From Roseococcus sp. (lineage in GTDB: Bacteria > Pseudomonadota > Alphaproteobacteria > Acetobacterales > Acetobacteraceae), in assembly GCA_026414745.1 (NCBI GenBank), contig JAOAIK010000030.1:62001-126000 (forward strand): DNA of 64,000 nt, written 5' to 3'. Below are positions 9,416 through 17,231 of the stretch, piece after piece (positions within the stretch are counted from its first letter, which is position 1; each line of letters begins with the position of its first letter). The notes beneath the pieces were generated by a model, which saw only the letters and a list, made by a program, of their open reading frames with translations, made no database searches and had not been told where the DNA came from. The position numbers and the translations under genes are program-made.

Positions 9416-10366
9416 ATGCACCGCCGCACCCTGTTCGCGCTGCCCGCCGCCCTGGCCACGCCTGCCCTGGCCTCGCCCGCCCTCGCCCAGGCGCGGCCCT
9501 TGCGCCTCGTCGTGCCCTATCCCCCGGGCGGCAGCGCCGATGTGCTGGCGCGCGCGCTGGCCGAGCAGATCGCCGCCTCCGGCAGCCGCACCGCCATCGT
9601 CGAGAACCGGCCCGGCGCCTCGGGGACCATCGGCGCGCTGGCGGTGGCGCGCGCGCCGGCCGATGGCGGGGTGGTGCTGCAGGCCGATGGCTCGCCCATG
9701 TCCATCCTGCTCGAGGCGGGGCGCACCCAGTATCGTGCGGAGGATTTCGCGCCGCTGGCGCGGCTCGCCACCTCGCCCTTCGTGCTCGCCACCCGCCCGA
9801 ACGGGCCGCTGGCGAGCCTCGGCGACGTGGTGGCGGCGGCGCGCGCGGCCCCTGGGCGGCTGACCTACGCCACCCCGGGCATCCTGAGCTTCGCCCATGT
9901 GGTGGCCGAGCGCTTCGCCGCCGCGGCGGGCATCGCGCTCACCCATGTGCCCTTCCAGGGCACCGGGCCGGCCACCGCCGCCGTGCTGGGCGGGCAGGTG
10001 GACCTGATTCCCGTGCCGCCCGGGCAGGTGCTGGACCATGGCGGCGGCGCGATCTTCCGCCCGCTCGCGATCACCACCGAGGCGCGGCATCCCGCGCTGC
10101 CCGCCACGCCCACCTTCCGCGAGGCCGGGACGGATCTCGTCTTCCTCGGCTGGCGCGGCTGCTTCGCGCCGGCCGCGACGCCGCCCGAGACCCTGGCGGG
10201 GCTGGAGGCGCTGCTGCGCGCGGCGCTCGAGGGGCCGGGCGGGCAGGCGGCGCTGCAGCGGCTGGGCGAGGCGCAGGCCTGGCTCGGCGCCGCCGATTTC
10301 GCCCGCTTCTGGGCCGAGGACCGCGCGGCGGTGCGCGCCATCCTTCCCCGGCTGCCGCGCGAGTAG
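9416..10366 (+). CDS. Bug/TctC-family periplasmic solute-binding protein
   Basis: Tripartite tricarboxylate transporter receptor family; binds small carboxylates or amino acids in the periplasm. The 316-residue product has a signal peptide (MHRRTLFALPAALATPALASPALAQ), then LRLVVPYPPGGSADVLAR, which contributes the ligand loop, the family's ENRPGASGTIGA motif and LTHVPFQGTGPA before the domain crossover. The ATG at 9416 has a GGAGGAGA-like ribosome site at a good distance. An upstream in-frame start at 9386 would bury the signal peptide. No TctA or TctB membrane genes are in the window, so it is an orphan receptor whose ligand cannot be predicted. Confidence 0.88.
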   Translation: MHRRTLFALPAALATPALASPALAQARPLRLVVPYPPGGSADVLARALAEQIAASGSRTAIVENRPGASGTIGALAVARAPADGGVVLQADGSPMSILLEAGRTQYRAEDFAPLARLATSPFVLATRPNGPLASLGDVVAAARAAPGRLTYATPGILSFAHVVAERFAAAAGIALTHVPFQGTGPATAAVLGGQVDLIPVPPGQVLDHGGGAIFRPLAITTEARHPALPATPTFREAGTDLVFLGWRGCFAPAATPPETLAGLEALLRAALEGPGGQAALQRLGEAQAWLGAADFARFWAEDRAAVRAILPRLPRE

Positions 10367-10401
10367 GAACAGGATACCAAGGGCACGACGTCCCGACCCT
10401 G

Positions 10402-10589
10402 CGGCCCGGAGGGCCGAGGCCGCGGATGCGCCCCGCGGCCTGTGCCGCGAGGCCAAGGCGGCCGGATGGCCGCCGCCCGGCGACGGGACCCATGGCGGCG
10501 TGCCGCCATGGGCACCCGACCGAGGGGCACGAAGGTGACACCTTCGTGCGTGTGGCATGAAGGGCGGGGCGGCCCGCGCCACCCCGCCC
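10402..10589. repeat. Array of six perfect inverted repeats in a convergent intergenic gap
   Basis: This non-coding stretch contains six consecutive perfect inverted repeats, read directly: 10402-10407/10411-10416 (CGGCCC, loop 3); 10418-10425/10433-10440 (GGCCGCGG, loop 7); 10457-10463/10468-10474 (GGCGGCC, loop 4); 10489-10499/10502-10512 (CCCATGGCGGC, loop 2); 10527-10537/10539-10549 (GCACGAAGGTG, centre 1); and 10562-10569/10582-10589 (GGGCGGGG, loop 12). The stems do not share one sequence, so it is not a simple tandem repeat. It could be a compound REP-like palindromic element, a bidirectional terminator, or both. It lies between the stops of a plus-strand Bug gene and the minus-strand livM. 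Confidence 0.7.
10562..10589. terminator. Possible bidirectional terminator hairpin
   Basis: GGGCGGGG (10562-10569) pairs with CCCCGCCC (10582-10589) across a 12-base loop, 31 bases beyond the livM stop and in the gap where two transcripts converge. No T-tract follows on either strand, so it is not a classical intrinsic terminator; in G+C-rich genomes strong hairpins without U runs may still act this way. Confidence 0.3.
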
Positions 10590-10619
10590 GCCTTCTGGCA
10601 CGTCCGCGAAGGCCGCGCG

Positions 10620-11606
10620 TCAGAGCCGCACGCGCAGCCAGTTCCCGATCTCGCCCACGATCCCGCGGCGGAAGGCGAGCACGCAGAGCACGAAGATCAC
10701 GCCCTGGATCACCGTCACCCAGGCGCCGAACTCGGCGAGGTAGTTCTGCATGGTGATGATCACCGCCGCCCCCATCACCGGGCCGAAGATGGTGCCGAGC
10801 CCGCCGACGAGCGACATCAGCACCACCTCGCCCGACATGGTCCAGAACACGTCGGTGAGGGTGGCGATGCCGAAGACGATGGCCTTGGTGCCGCCGGCCA
10901 CGCCCGAGAGCGCGGCCGAGAGCACGAAGGCGACGAGCTTGTAGTCGTCCGTCCGGTAGCCGAGCGAGGTGGCGCGCGGTTCGTTCTCGCGGATGGATTT
11001 CAGCACCATGCCGAAGGGCGAGTGGATGATGCGGTGGATCAACAGGAAGCCGGCCAGGAAGACGATCGCCACCACCCAATACATGGTCATGTCCGACCGC
11101 AGGTCGAAGACGCCGAACAGCACGCCGCGGGGAATGGCCTGGATGCCGTCCTCGCCGCCGGTGAACTCCGCCTGCAGACAGAAGAAATAGACCATCTGCG
11201 CGAAGGCCAGCGTGATCATCGCGAAGTAGATGCCCTGGCGCCGGATGGCGATGGCGCCGATCACCACGCCGAGCGCCGCCCCCGTCGCACCGCCGATGAG
11301 GATGGCGAGTTCAGGGGGCAGGCCCCAGACCTTGGCCGCATGGCCCGCGAGATATCCGCCCATGCCGAAATAGGCGGCATGGCCGAAGCTCAGCAGCCCC
11401 ACATAGCCGATGAGCAGGTTGAAGGCGCAGGCGAACAGCGCGAAGCACAGCACCTTCATCAGGAAGACGGGGTAGAGGAAGAAGGGACTGATCGCGATGA
11501 ACGCCACCATCGCCAGGAAGGCGATGAGCTGGGTGCGCGTGAAGCCGAAGAGGACCGCGTCCTCCTGCTTGTAGTCCGTGCCGGAGAAGCCGCCGGGCGC
11601 CGCCAT
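10620..11606 (-). CDS. livM: Branched-chain amino acid type ABC transporter permease LivM (transporter 1)
   Basis: Inner-membrane permease of the hydrophobic/branched-chain amino acid uptake family. The 328-residue product has about nine or ten membrane segments and the LivM hallmarks AFNLLIGYVGLLSFGHAAYFGMGGY near the N-terminus and SPFGMVLKSIRENEPRA (the EAA-like loop that contacts the ATPases) near residue 200. It is preceded by livH with a 3-base gap and is the last gene of a long minus-strand run. Because that run begins with heterocycle-degradation genes, the real cargo may not be an amino acid. Confidence 0.9.
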   Translation of the reverse strand: MAAPGGFSGTDYKQEDAVLFGFTRTQLIAFLAMVAFIAISPFFLYPVFLMKVLCFALFACAFNLLIGYVGLLSFGHAAYFGMGGYLAGHAAKVWGLPPELAILIGGATGAALGVVIGAIAIRRQGIYFAMITLAFAQMVYFFCLQAEFTGGEDGIQAIPRGVLFGVFDLRSDMTMYWVVAIVFLAGFLLIHRIIHSPFGMVLKSIRENEPRATSLGYRTDDYKLVAFVLSAALSGVAGGTKAIVFGIATLTDVFWTMSGEVVLMSLVGGLGTIFGPVMGAAVIITMQNYLAEFGAWVTVIQGVIFVLCVLAFRRGIVGEIGNWLRVRL

Positions 11607-11609
11607 GGC

Positions 11610-12494
11610 TCAGGCCCTCCCGAACAGGCCGGCCGGCCGCGTGAGCAGCACGATGGCCATGACGACGAAGATCACGGTGGAGGAGGCCTCCGGCCAGAAC
11701 ACCTTGGTCAGCCCTTCGATGACGCCGAGCGTGAAGCCCGTGACGACCGAGCCGAGGATGGAGCCCATGCCGCCGATGACGACGACGGCGAAGACGATGA
11801 TGATCAGGTTCGCCCCCATCTGCGGGTTGACGGAATAGATCGGCGCGGCCAGCACGCCGGCGAAGGCGGCCAGCGCCACGCCCGCGCCGTAGGTCAGCGT
11901 CATCATGCGCGGCACGTTGATGCCGAAGGCCTGCACCAGCGCCGGGTTCTCGGTCGCCGCGCGCAGGTAGGAACCGATCTTGGTCTTCTCGATCACCAGC
12001 CAGGTGGCGAGGCAGGCGACGATCGCCACGATCACCACCCAGCCGCGGTAGATCGGCATGAACATGAAGCCGAGATCCCAGGAGCCCTGCAGCTCGGCCG
12101 GAATGCGGTAAGGCATGCCCGAGCTGCCGAACTCGTTGCGGAACACCCCCTCGATGACGAGGCCGACGCCGAAGGTCAGCAGCAGGCCATAGAGGTGGTC
12201 GAGTTTGTAGAGGCGGCTGATCATCGTCTTCTCGATGATCACGCCCGTGAGGCCCACGACGAGCGGCGCGACCAGCAGCGCCCACCAGTAGCCGAGGCCC
12301 GCCCAGTTCAGCAGCATCCAGGCGACGAAGGCGCCCATCATGAACTGCGCGCCGTGGGTGAAGTTGATCACGTTCAGCATGCCGAAGATCACGGCGAGCC
12401 CAAGCGAGAGAAGGGCGTAGAAGGCGCCGTTGATCAGTCCGAGCAGGAGCTGTCCGAAGAGCAGCGGTGCCGGGATTCCGAAGATCTCATCCAT
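11610..12494 (-). CDS. livH: Branched-chain amino acid type ABC transporter permease LivH (transporter 1)
   Basis: Second permease of the same importer. The 294-residue product has eight or so membrane helices and the LivH signatures GLINGAFYALLSLGLAVIFG at the start, VINFTHGAQFMMGAF, RAATENPALVQAFGIN (coupling loop, about residues 195-210) and GGMGSILGSVVTGF. It lies between the last of three solute-binding protein genes and livM. A strong hairpin (12511-12539) in the 57-base gap upstream may separate its expression level from that of the binding proteins. Confidence 0.92.
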   Translation of the reverse strand: MDEIFGIPAPLLFGQLLLGLINGAFYALLSLGLAVIFGMLNVINFTHGAQFMMGAFVAWMLLNWAGLGYWWALLVAPLVVGLTGVIIEKTMISRLYKLDHLYGLLLTFGVGLVIEGVFRNEFGSSGMPYRIPAELQGSWDLGFMFMPIYRGWVVIVAIVACLATWLVIEKTKIGSYLRAATENPALVQAFGINVPRMMTLTYGAGVALAAFAGVLAAPIYSVNPQMGANLIIIVFAVVVIGGMGSILGSVVTGFTLGVIEGLTKVFWPEASSTVIFVVMAIVLLTRPAGLFGRA

Positions 12495-12510
12495 GCGTGA
12501 GCCTCTGTGG

Positions 12511-12539
12511 GCGGCCGGCCCGTGGGCGGGGCCGGCCGC
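12511..12539 (-). other. Intra-operon hairpin between solute-binding protein and permease genes
   Basis: GCGGCCGGCCC (12511-12521) is perfectly complementary to GGGCCGGCCGC (12529-12539) with a 7-base loop. It lies just after the stop of the solute-binding protein gene and before livH. Such hairpins commonly protect the 3' end of upstream binding-protein mRNA or attenuate the permease genes, giving an excess of receptor; that role is inferred here. Confidence 0.6.
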
Positions 12540-12551
12540 GGGTTGACGCGG

Positions 12552-13769
12552 CTAGCTGCGCACCAGCGGGCAGTTCCCCTCGGCGAGGGGCCGGAAGGCC
12601 TCCTCGCCCGAGAGCGTGGCGGCGAGCTTGTAGTAGTCCCAGGGGCCGGTGGATTCGCGCGGCCCCTTCACCTCGAACAGGTAGACGGGATGCAGCTTGC
12701 GCCCGTCCTCGCGGATGCGGCCCGGGCCGAAGGCGTCGTCGTCGGTCGGCATGGCCTTCATGCGCGCCACGACGGCCCGCCCGTCGGCCTTGGCGGCGGC
12801 GGGCCCCATGTCGGCCACCGCCTTGAGGTAGTGCAGCGCCGCGCCGTAGCAGCCCGCCTGCACCATGGCGGGCGGCCGGTTCTGGTTCGCTGCGCGCACG
12901 CGCCGGGTCAGGGCGCGGGTGCGGTCGTTCAGGTCCCAGTAGAAGCTCTCGGTGAGCAGCAGCCCCTCTCCGGCATCGAGGCCGAGCGCATGCACGTCCA
13001 CGATGCCCATGAGCAGGGCGGCGAGGCGCATGCTCCGGTGCAGCCCGAACTCCCGCGCCGCCTTGATGGTGTTCACGGTGTCGGTGGAGGCGTTGGCCAT
13101 GCCGAGCACCTTGGCCCGGCTGGCCCGCGCCTGCACGACATAGGCGGAGAAGTCCGTGGTGGCGGGGAAGGGATAGCGCGCCGCGCCGAGCACGCGCCCG
13201 CCCGCCGCCTCGACGAAGCGCGTCGTGTCGCGCTGCAGGGCATGGCCGAAGGCGTAGTCGGCGGTGATGAAGAACCAGGTGTCGCCGCCCGTGCGCACGA
13301 TGGCCGCCCCGGTTCCCTTCGCGAGCATGTAGGTGTCGTAGGTCCAGTGCACCGTGTTCGGGCTGCACTGCGGCCCCGTCAGGTCGGAGGTCGCTGCCCC
13401 CGAGTTCAGGAACACCTTGTTCTTCTCGCGCGCGATGCCGCTGATGGCGAGGGCGACCGAACTCGTCGGCACGTCCAGGATCACGTCCACGCCCTGGTCG
13501 TACCACTGGCGTGCCAGGTTCGCGCCGACATCCGGGCGGTTCTGGTGGTCGGCCTGGAGCACCTCCACCTGGAAGCCCTGGGCGGCGAACTCGGCCACGG
13601 CGGCCTGGGTCATCACCACGCTGCCGGGCCCTGTCGCATCGCGGTAGGGCCCCGACATGTCCGACAGCACGCCGAGCCGGATGGTGGGCCGGGCCTGCGC
13701 CCGGGCCGCACCTGCTCCCGCGGCCAGCGCTGCACCAGCGGCGAGCGCGCCGCGGCGGTTGATCTGCAT
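12552..13769 (-). CDS. Liv-type ABC transporter solute-binding protein, tandem copy 1
   Basis: Periplasmic binding protein (type 1 periplasmic-binding fold, LivK/UrtA-like). The 405-residue product has a twin-arginine-like signal (NRRGALAAG, cleavage near AARAQA), then the ligand-binding lobes with IRLGVLSDMSGPYRD and the family's VLQADHQNRPDVG. It is clearly paralogous to the next two genes upstream: all three share DHQNRPDVG, FFITADYAFGHAL, TTDFS and YWDLNDRTR, and end in VRS. A GGGAGGA ribosome site precedes the ATG. It is the most divergent of the three copies, for example having PATTDFSAYVVQ where the others have PGTTDFSSF. Confidence 0.9.
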   Translation of the reverse strand: MQINRRGALAAGAALAAGAGAARAQARPTIRLGVLSDMSGPYRDATGPGSVVMTQAAVAEFAAQGFQVEVLQADHQNRPDVGANLARQWYDQGVDVILDVPTSSVALAISGIAREKNKVFLNSGAATSDLTGPQCSPNTVHWTYDTYMLAKGTGAAIVRTGGDTWFFITADYAFGHALQRDTTRFVEAAGGRVLGAARYPFPATTDFSAYVVQARASRAKVLGMANASTDTVNTIKAAREFGLHRSMRLAALLMGIVDVHALGLDAGEGLLLTESFYWDLNDRTRALTRRVRAANQNRPPAMVQAGCYGAALHYLKAVADMGPAAAKADGRAVVARMKAMPTDDDAFGPGRIREDGRKLHPVYLFEVKGPRESTGPWDYYKLAATLSGEEAFRPLAEGNCPLVRS

Positions 13770-13849
13770 GATCCGTCCTCCCGTCTCTTGCGCCGCGATG
13801 GGTGGGGGCCGCGGGCGCCGGCCGCGGCGGCGCCAACGCCCGCGCGCGG

Positions 13850-13871
13850 CCGGGGCGCCGGAGCGCCCCGG
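13850..13871 (-). other. Intra-operon hairpin between solute-binding protein copies 1 and 2
   Basis: CCGGGGCGC (13850-13858) pairs perfectly with GCGCCCCGG (13863-13871) across a 4-base loop. It sits in the 120-base gap between the stop of copy 2 and the start of copy 1. A role in mRNA processing or in setting relative expression of the copies is inferred. Confidence 0.5.
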
Positions 13872-13889
13872 CAGTCCGGGTGGATCAGC

Positions 13890-15137
13890 TCAGCTGCGCA
13901 CCAGCGCACAACCCCCGGCGGCGAGGGGCCGGAAGGCCTGGTCGGCCGGCACGGTCTGCAGCAGCGTGTAGTAGTCCCAGGCGTAGCGGCTCTCGTTCGG
14001 CGCCTTCACCTGGAACAGGTAGGCCGGATGGATCTTGCGCCCGTCGGGGCGGATGGTGCCCTCGCCGAAGGCGTCGTCGCTCGTGGGCATGGCCTTCATC
14101 CGGTTCACCGCGTCCACGCCCGAGGCCTTGGCCGCGGCCACGCCCATGTCGCCCACCGCCTTGAGGTAGTGCAGCACGGCCGAGTAACAGCCGGCCTGCA
14201 CCATGGAGGGGCGCAGCCCCCCCGGCATGCTGCCCAGGCGCTGGGTGAAAGCGCGGGTGCGGTCGTTCAGATCCCAGTAGAAGGTCTCGGTCAGCACCAG
14301 GCCCTGCGCCGTCTGCAGGCCGAGGCTGTGCACATCCGTGATGAAGACGAGCAGCCCCGCAAGGCGCACGCCGCGGCGGGTCAGCCCGAACTCGGCCGCC
14401 TGCTTGATGGAGTTGATGGTGTCGCCGCCCGCATTGGCGAGGCCCACCACCTGCGCCCGCGAGGCCTGCGCCTGCACGAGGAAGGAGGAGAAGTCGGTGG
14501 TCCCGGGGAAGGGGGTGCGCACGGCGCCGAGGATGCGCCCGCCCGCCTGGCGGACGAATTCGGAGGTGTCGCGCTCCAGCGCATGGCCGAAGGCGTAGTC
14601 GGCCGTGATGAAGAACCAGGTCTGGCCGCCCGCCGCCACCATCGCCCCGCCGGTGCCGCGCGCCAGCATCCAGGTGTCGTAGGTCCAGTGCACCGTGTTG
14701 GGGGAGCACTGCGCGCCCGTGAGGTCGGAGGTGGCGGGGCCCGAGGCGAGGAAGACCTTGTTGCGCTCGCGCACGATGGTGTTCACCGCGAGCGCCACCG
14801 AGGAGGTGGGAACGTCCACGATCACGTCGATGCCGTCGCGGTCGATCCACTGGCGCACCACGGTGGAGCCGACATCGGGCCGGTTCTGATGGTCGGCCTG
14901 GATCACCTCGACGTTCACGCCGCGCTGGGTGATGCCGCTCTCCTGCACGGCGAGGCGCACGGCCTGGGTGGAGCCGGGGCCGGTGATGTCGCGATAGAGG
15001 CCCGACTGGTCGTTCAGCACGCCGATGCGGATGGTGTTCGCCGCCTGCGCCCGGGCCGACCGCCAGGGCAGGGCGCCCCAGACCGGGGCGGTGGCGGCAG
15101 CCCCGAGCACGGCGCGGCGGGTGGTGTCCTGGCTCAT
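13890..15137 (-). CDS. Liv-type ABC transporter solute-binding protein, tandem copy 2
   Basis: A 415-residue periplasmic binding protein of the same fold as its neighbours. Signal region DTTRRAVLGAAATAPVWG with cleavage near ARAQA, then NTIRIGVLNDQSGLYRDITG, VIQADHQNRPDVG and FFITADYAFGHALERD. The middle part matches copy 3 almost continuously (for example TTDFSSF.VQAQASRAQV.GLANAG), so these two are the more recent duplicates. The ATG at 15137 follows a GAGGAGAG ribosome site and places the signal peptide first; the reading frame is open for 54 codons further upstream but that part looks spurious. Differences cluster in the first lobe, where ligand contacts would fall. Confidence 0.9.
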   Translation of the reverse strand: MSQDTTRRAVLGAAATAPVWGALPWRSARAQAANTIRIGVLNDQSGLYRDITGPGSTQAVRLAVQESGITQRGVNVEVIQADHQNRPDVGSTVVRQWIDRDGIDVIVDVPTSSVALAVNTIVRERNKVFLASGPATSDLTGAQCSPNTVHWTYDTWMLARGTGGAMVAAGGQTWFFITADYAFGHALERDTSEFVRQAGGRILGAVRTPFPGTTDFSSFLVQAQASRAQVVGLANAGGDTINSIKQAAEFGLTRRGVRLAGLLVFITDVHSLGLQTAQGLVLTETFYWDLNDRTRAFTQRLGSMPGGLRPSMVQAGCYSAVLHYLKAVGDMGVAAAKASGVDAVNRMKAMPTSDDAFGEGTIRPDGRKIHPAYLFQVKAPNESRYAWDYYTLLQTVPADQAFRPLAAGGCALVRS

Positions 15138-15172
15138 TCTGCTCTCCTCGGATCCTCTCGTTGCGGGAAGGC

Positions 15173-16414
15173 TCAGCTGCGCACCATCGGGCAGGCGCCC
15201 TCGGAGAGCGGCCGGAAGGCTTCCTCGGCGCTCACCGTCTGCAGCACTTTGTAGTAGTCGAAGCGTCCGCGGCTCTCCTCGGGGCGCTTCACCTCGCACA
15301 GATAGGCCGGATGCATCTTGCGCCCGTCCTCGCGGATGGTGCCCTCGCCGAAGGCGTCGTCGCTGGTCGGCATGCGCTTCATGCGCGCCACCACGTCGCG
15401 GCCGCTGGCCTTGGCCGCCGCCACGCCCATGTCGGCGACCGCCTTGAGGTAGTGCAGCGTGGCCGAGTAGTCACCCGCATGGCTCATCGCCACCGGCATG
15501 TCGGCGCCCGAGAGCTGCAGCACGCGCTGCGCCACCCGCCGCGTGCGGTCGTTGAGGTCCCAGTAGTAGGTGTTGGCGCAGACGAGGCCCTGCGCCGTCT
15601 GCAGGCCGAGCGCGTGCACGTCGGTGATGAACAGCAGCAGCGAGGCGACGCGCACGCCGCGCCGCGTCACGCCGAACTCGCCGATCTGCTTGATCGAGTT
15701 GATCGTGTCCGCGCCCGCGTTGGCAAGGCCGATCACCTGCGCGCGGCTGGCCTGGGCCTGCACGATGAAGCTCGAGAAGTCGGTGGTGCCGGGGAAGGGG
15801 TGGCGCACCTGGCCGAGCACCCGTCCCCCCGCTTGGCGCACGAAGTTGGCCGTGTCGCGCTCCAGCGCATGACCGAAGGCGTAGTCGGCCGTGATGAAGA
15901 ACCAGGACTGACCGCCGGCGCGCACGGTGGCGAGTCCGCTCACCTTCGCCAGCATGTAGGTGTCGTAGACCCAGTGGATCGTGTTCGCGTTGCAGGCGCG
16001 GCCCGTCAGGTCCGAGGTGGCGGTGGAGGTCGCGATCGCCACCTTGTTCCGCTCGCGCGCCAGTTCCGAGACCGCCAGCGCCACCGAGGAGGCGGCGAGG
16101 TTCAGCACCATGTCCACATTGTCGCGGTCGAACCACTGCCGGGCGATGTTCACGCCCACGTCGGGGCGGTTCTGGTGGTCGGCCTGCACCATCTCGACGT
16201 TGAAGCCCCGGTTGCCGAACTCCTGGATGGCGAGGCGCGTGGCGGCGATGGAGTTGGGGCCGTTGAGGTCGCGGAAGGGGCCGGAGAAATCGGTCAGCAG
16301 CCCGATGCGGATGGTGTTGGCGGCCTGCGCCCGCGCCGGGCGATAGGGCAGCGCGCCGGCCAGCGGCGCGGCCGCGACCGCGCCAAGAAGCCCGCGGCGG
16401 TGGATCTCGCTCAT
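15173..16414 (-). CDS. Liv-type ABC transporter solute-binding protein, tandem copy 3
   Basis: A 413-residue member of the tandem trio and the first of them to be transcribed. Signal region EIHRRGLLGAVAAAP, cleavage near ARAQA, then NTIRIGLLTDFSGPFRDLNG and MVQADHQNRPDVG. It keeps the shared FFITADYAFGHALERD and SDDAFGEGTIREDGRK blocks. Its first lobe differs from copy 2 (LNLAASSVALAVSE in place of VDVPTSSVALAVNT), which may mean a different ligand. The ATG at 16414 is chosen because it begins the signal peptide. It follows livF after 70 bases. Confidence 0.9.
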   Translation of the reverse strand: MSEIHRRGLLGAVAAAPLAGALPYRPARAQAANTIRIGLLTDFSGPFRDLNGPNSIAATRLAIQEFGNRGFNVEMVQADHQNRPDVGVNIARQWFDRDNVDMVLNLAASSVALAVSELARERNKVAIATSTATSDLTGRACNANTIHWVYDTYMLAKVSGLATVRAGGQSWFFITADYAFGHALERDTANFVRQAGGRVLGQVRHPFPGTTDFSSFIVQAQASRAQVIGLANAGADTINSIKQIGEFGVTRRGVRVASLLLFITDVHALGLQTAQGLVCANTYYWDLNDRTRRVAQRVLQLSGADMPVAMSHAGDYSATLHYLKAVADMGVAAAKASGRDVVARMKRMPTSDDAFGEGTIREDGRKMHPAYLCEVKRPEESRGRFDYYKVLQTVSAEEAFRPLSEGACPMVRS

Positions 16415-16461
16415 CTTGTTCGTCTCCCTTCCCGTTCTTGTCTCTCTTGTGCGGCCGTCTC

Positions 16462-16479
16462 CGGGCGCGGCCCCGCCCG
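16462..16479 (-). other. Short hairpin after livF
   Basis: CGGGCG (16462-16467) pairs with CGCCCG (16474-16479) around a 6-base loop, just beyond the livF stop and before the first solute-binding protein gene. It is weaker than the other hairpins of this operon and could be chance in DNA this rich in G+C. Confidence 0.3.
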
Positions 16480-16484
16480 CGGCG

Positions 16485-17231
16485 TCACACGCCGAGATAC
16501 TCGTGCAGGCGGTCCATCGCGGAGGCCATCTCCTCGTTGCGCACCGAATCCACAACGCGGCCGTGTTCCATCACGTAATGGCGGTCGGCGACCGTCTGAG
16601 CGAAGCGGAAGTTCTGCTCCACCAGCAGAACGGTGAAGCCGCGCTGCTTGAGTTCGCGGATGGTGCGGCCGATCTGCTGCACGATCACGGGCGCGAGGCC
16701 TTCCGAGGGCTCGTCCAGCAGCAGAAGCTTCGCCCCCGTGCGCAGGATGCGCCCGATGGCGAGCATCTGCTGCTCGCCGCCGGACAGCTTGGTCCCCTGG
16801 CTGCGCGTGCGCTCCTTGAGGTTCGGGAACATCTTGTAGATCTCGTCCACGGGAAGGCCCCCGGGCCGCACCTCGGGCGGCAGCATCAGGTTCTCGTAGA
16901 CGGTGAGGGAGGCGAAGATCCCGCGCTCCTCCGGGCAGTAGGCGATGCCCGCGCGCGCGATCTCGTCCGGCCGCGCGCCGATCAGCTCCCGCCCCGCGTA
17001 GTGGACCGAGCCCGACCGCCGCCCCACCAGCCCCATGATCGCGCGCAGCGTCGAGGTCTTGCCCGCCCCGTTGCGGCCGAGCAGCGTGACCACCTCGCCC
17101 TCGCGGATCTCGATGTCGACCCCGTGCAGGACATGGCTCTCGCCGTACCAGGCCTCGAGCCCCTTCACGCGCAGCAGCGGGGCGCCGCCGTCGGTCGCGG
17201 CGAGCGGGAGTTCGGCAAGCTGGTCAGCCAT
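16485..17231 (-). CDS. livF: Liv-type ABC transporter ATP-binding protein LivF (transporter 1)
   Basis: Cytoplasmic ATPase of the importer. The 248-residue product has Walker A (LLGRNGAGKTST, about residue 50), Q-loop, the signature LSGGEQQMLAIGR and Walker B (LLLLDEPSEGLAP), followed by the switch region LLVEQNF with Gln in place of the usual His, as is normal for LivF. About 18 extra residues precede the usual start of the domain. Its start overlaps the end of livG by 8 bases, so the two ATPases are probably translated together and form the heterodimer. Confidence 0.93.
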   Translation of the reverse strand: MADQLAELPLAATDGGAPLLRVKGLEAWYGESHVLHGVDIEIREGEVVTLLGRNGAGKTSTLRAIMGLVGRRSGSVHYAGRELIGARPDEIARAGIAYCPEERGIFASLTVYENLMLPPEVRPGGLPVDEIYKMFPNLKERTRSQGTKLSGGEQQMLAIGRILRTGAKLLLLDEPSEGLAPVIVQQIGRTIRELKQRGFTVLLVEQNFRFAQTVADRHYVMEHGRVVDSVRNEEMASAMDRLHEYLGV

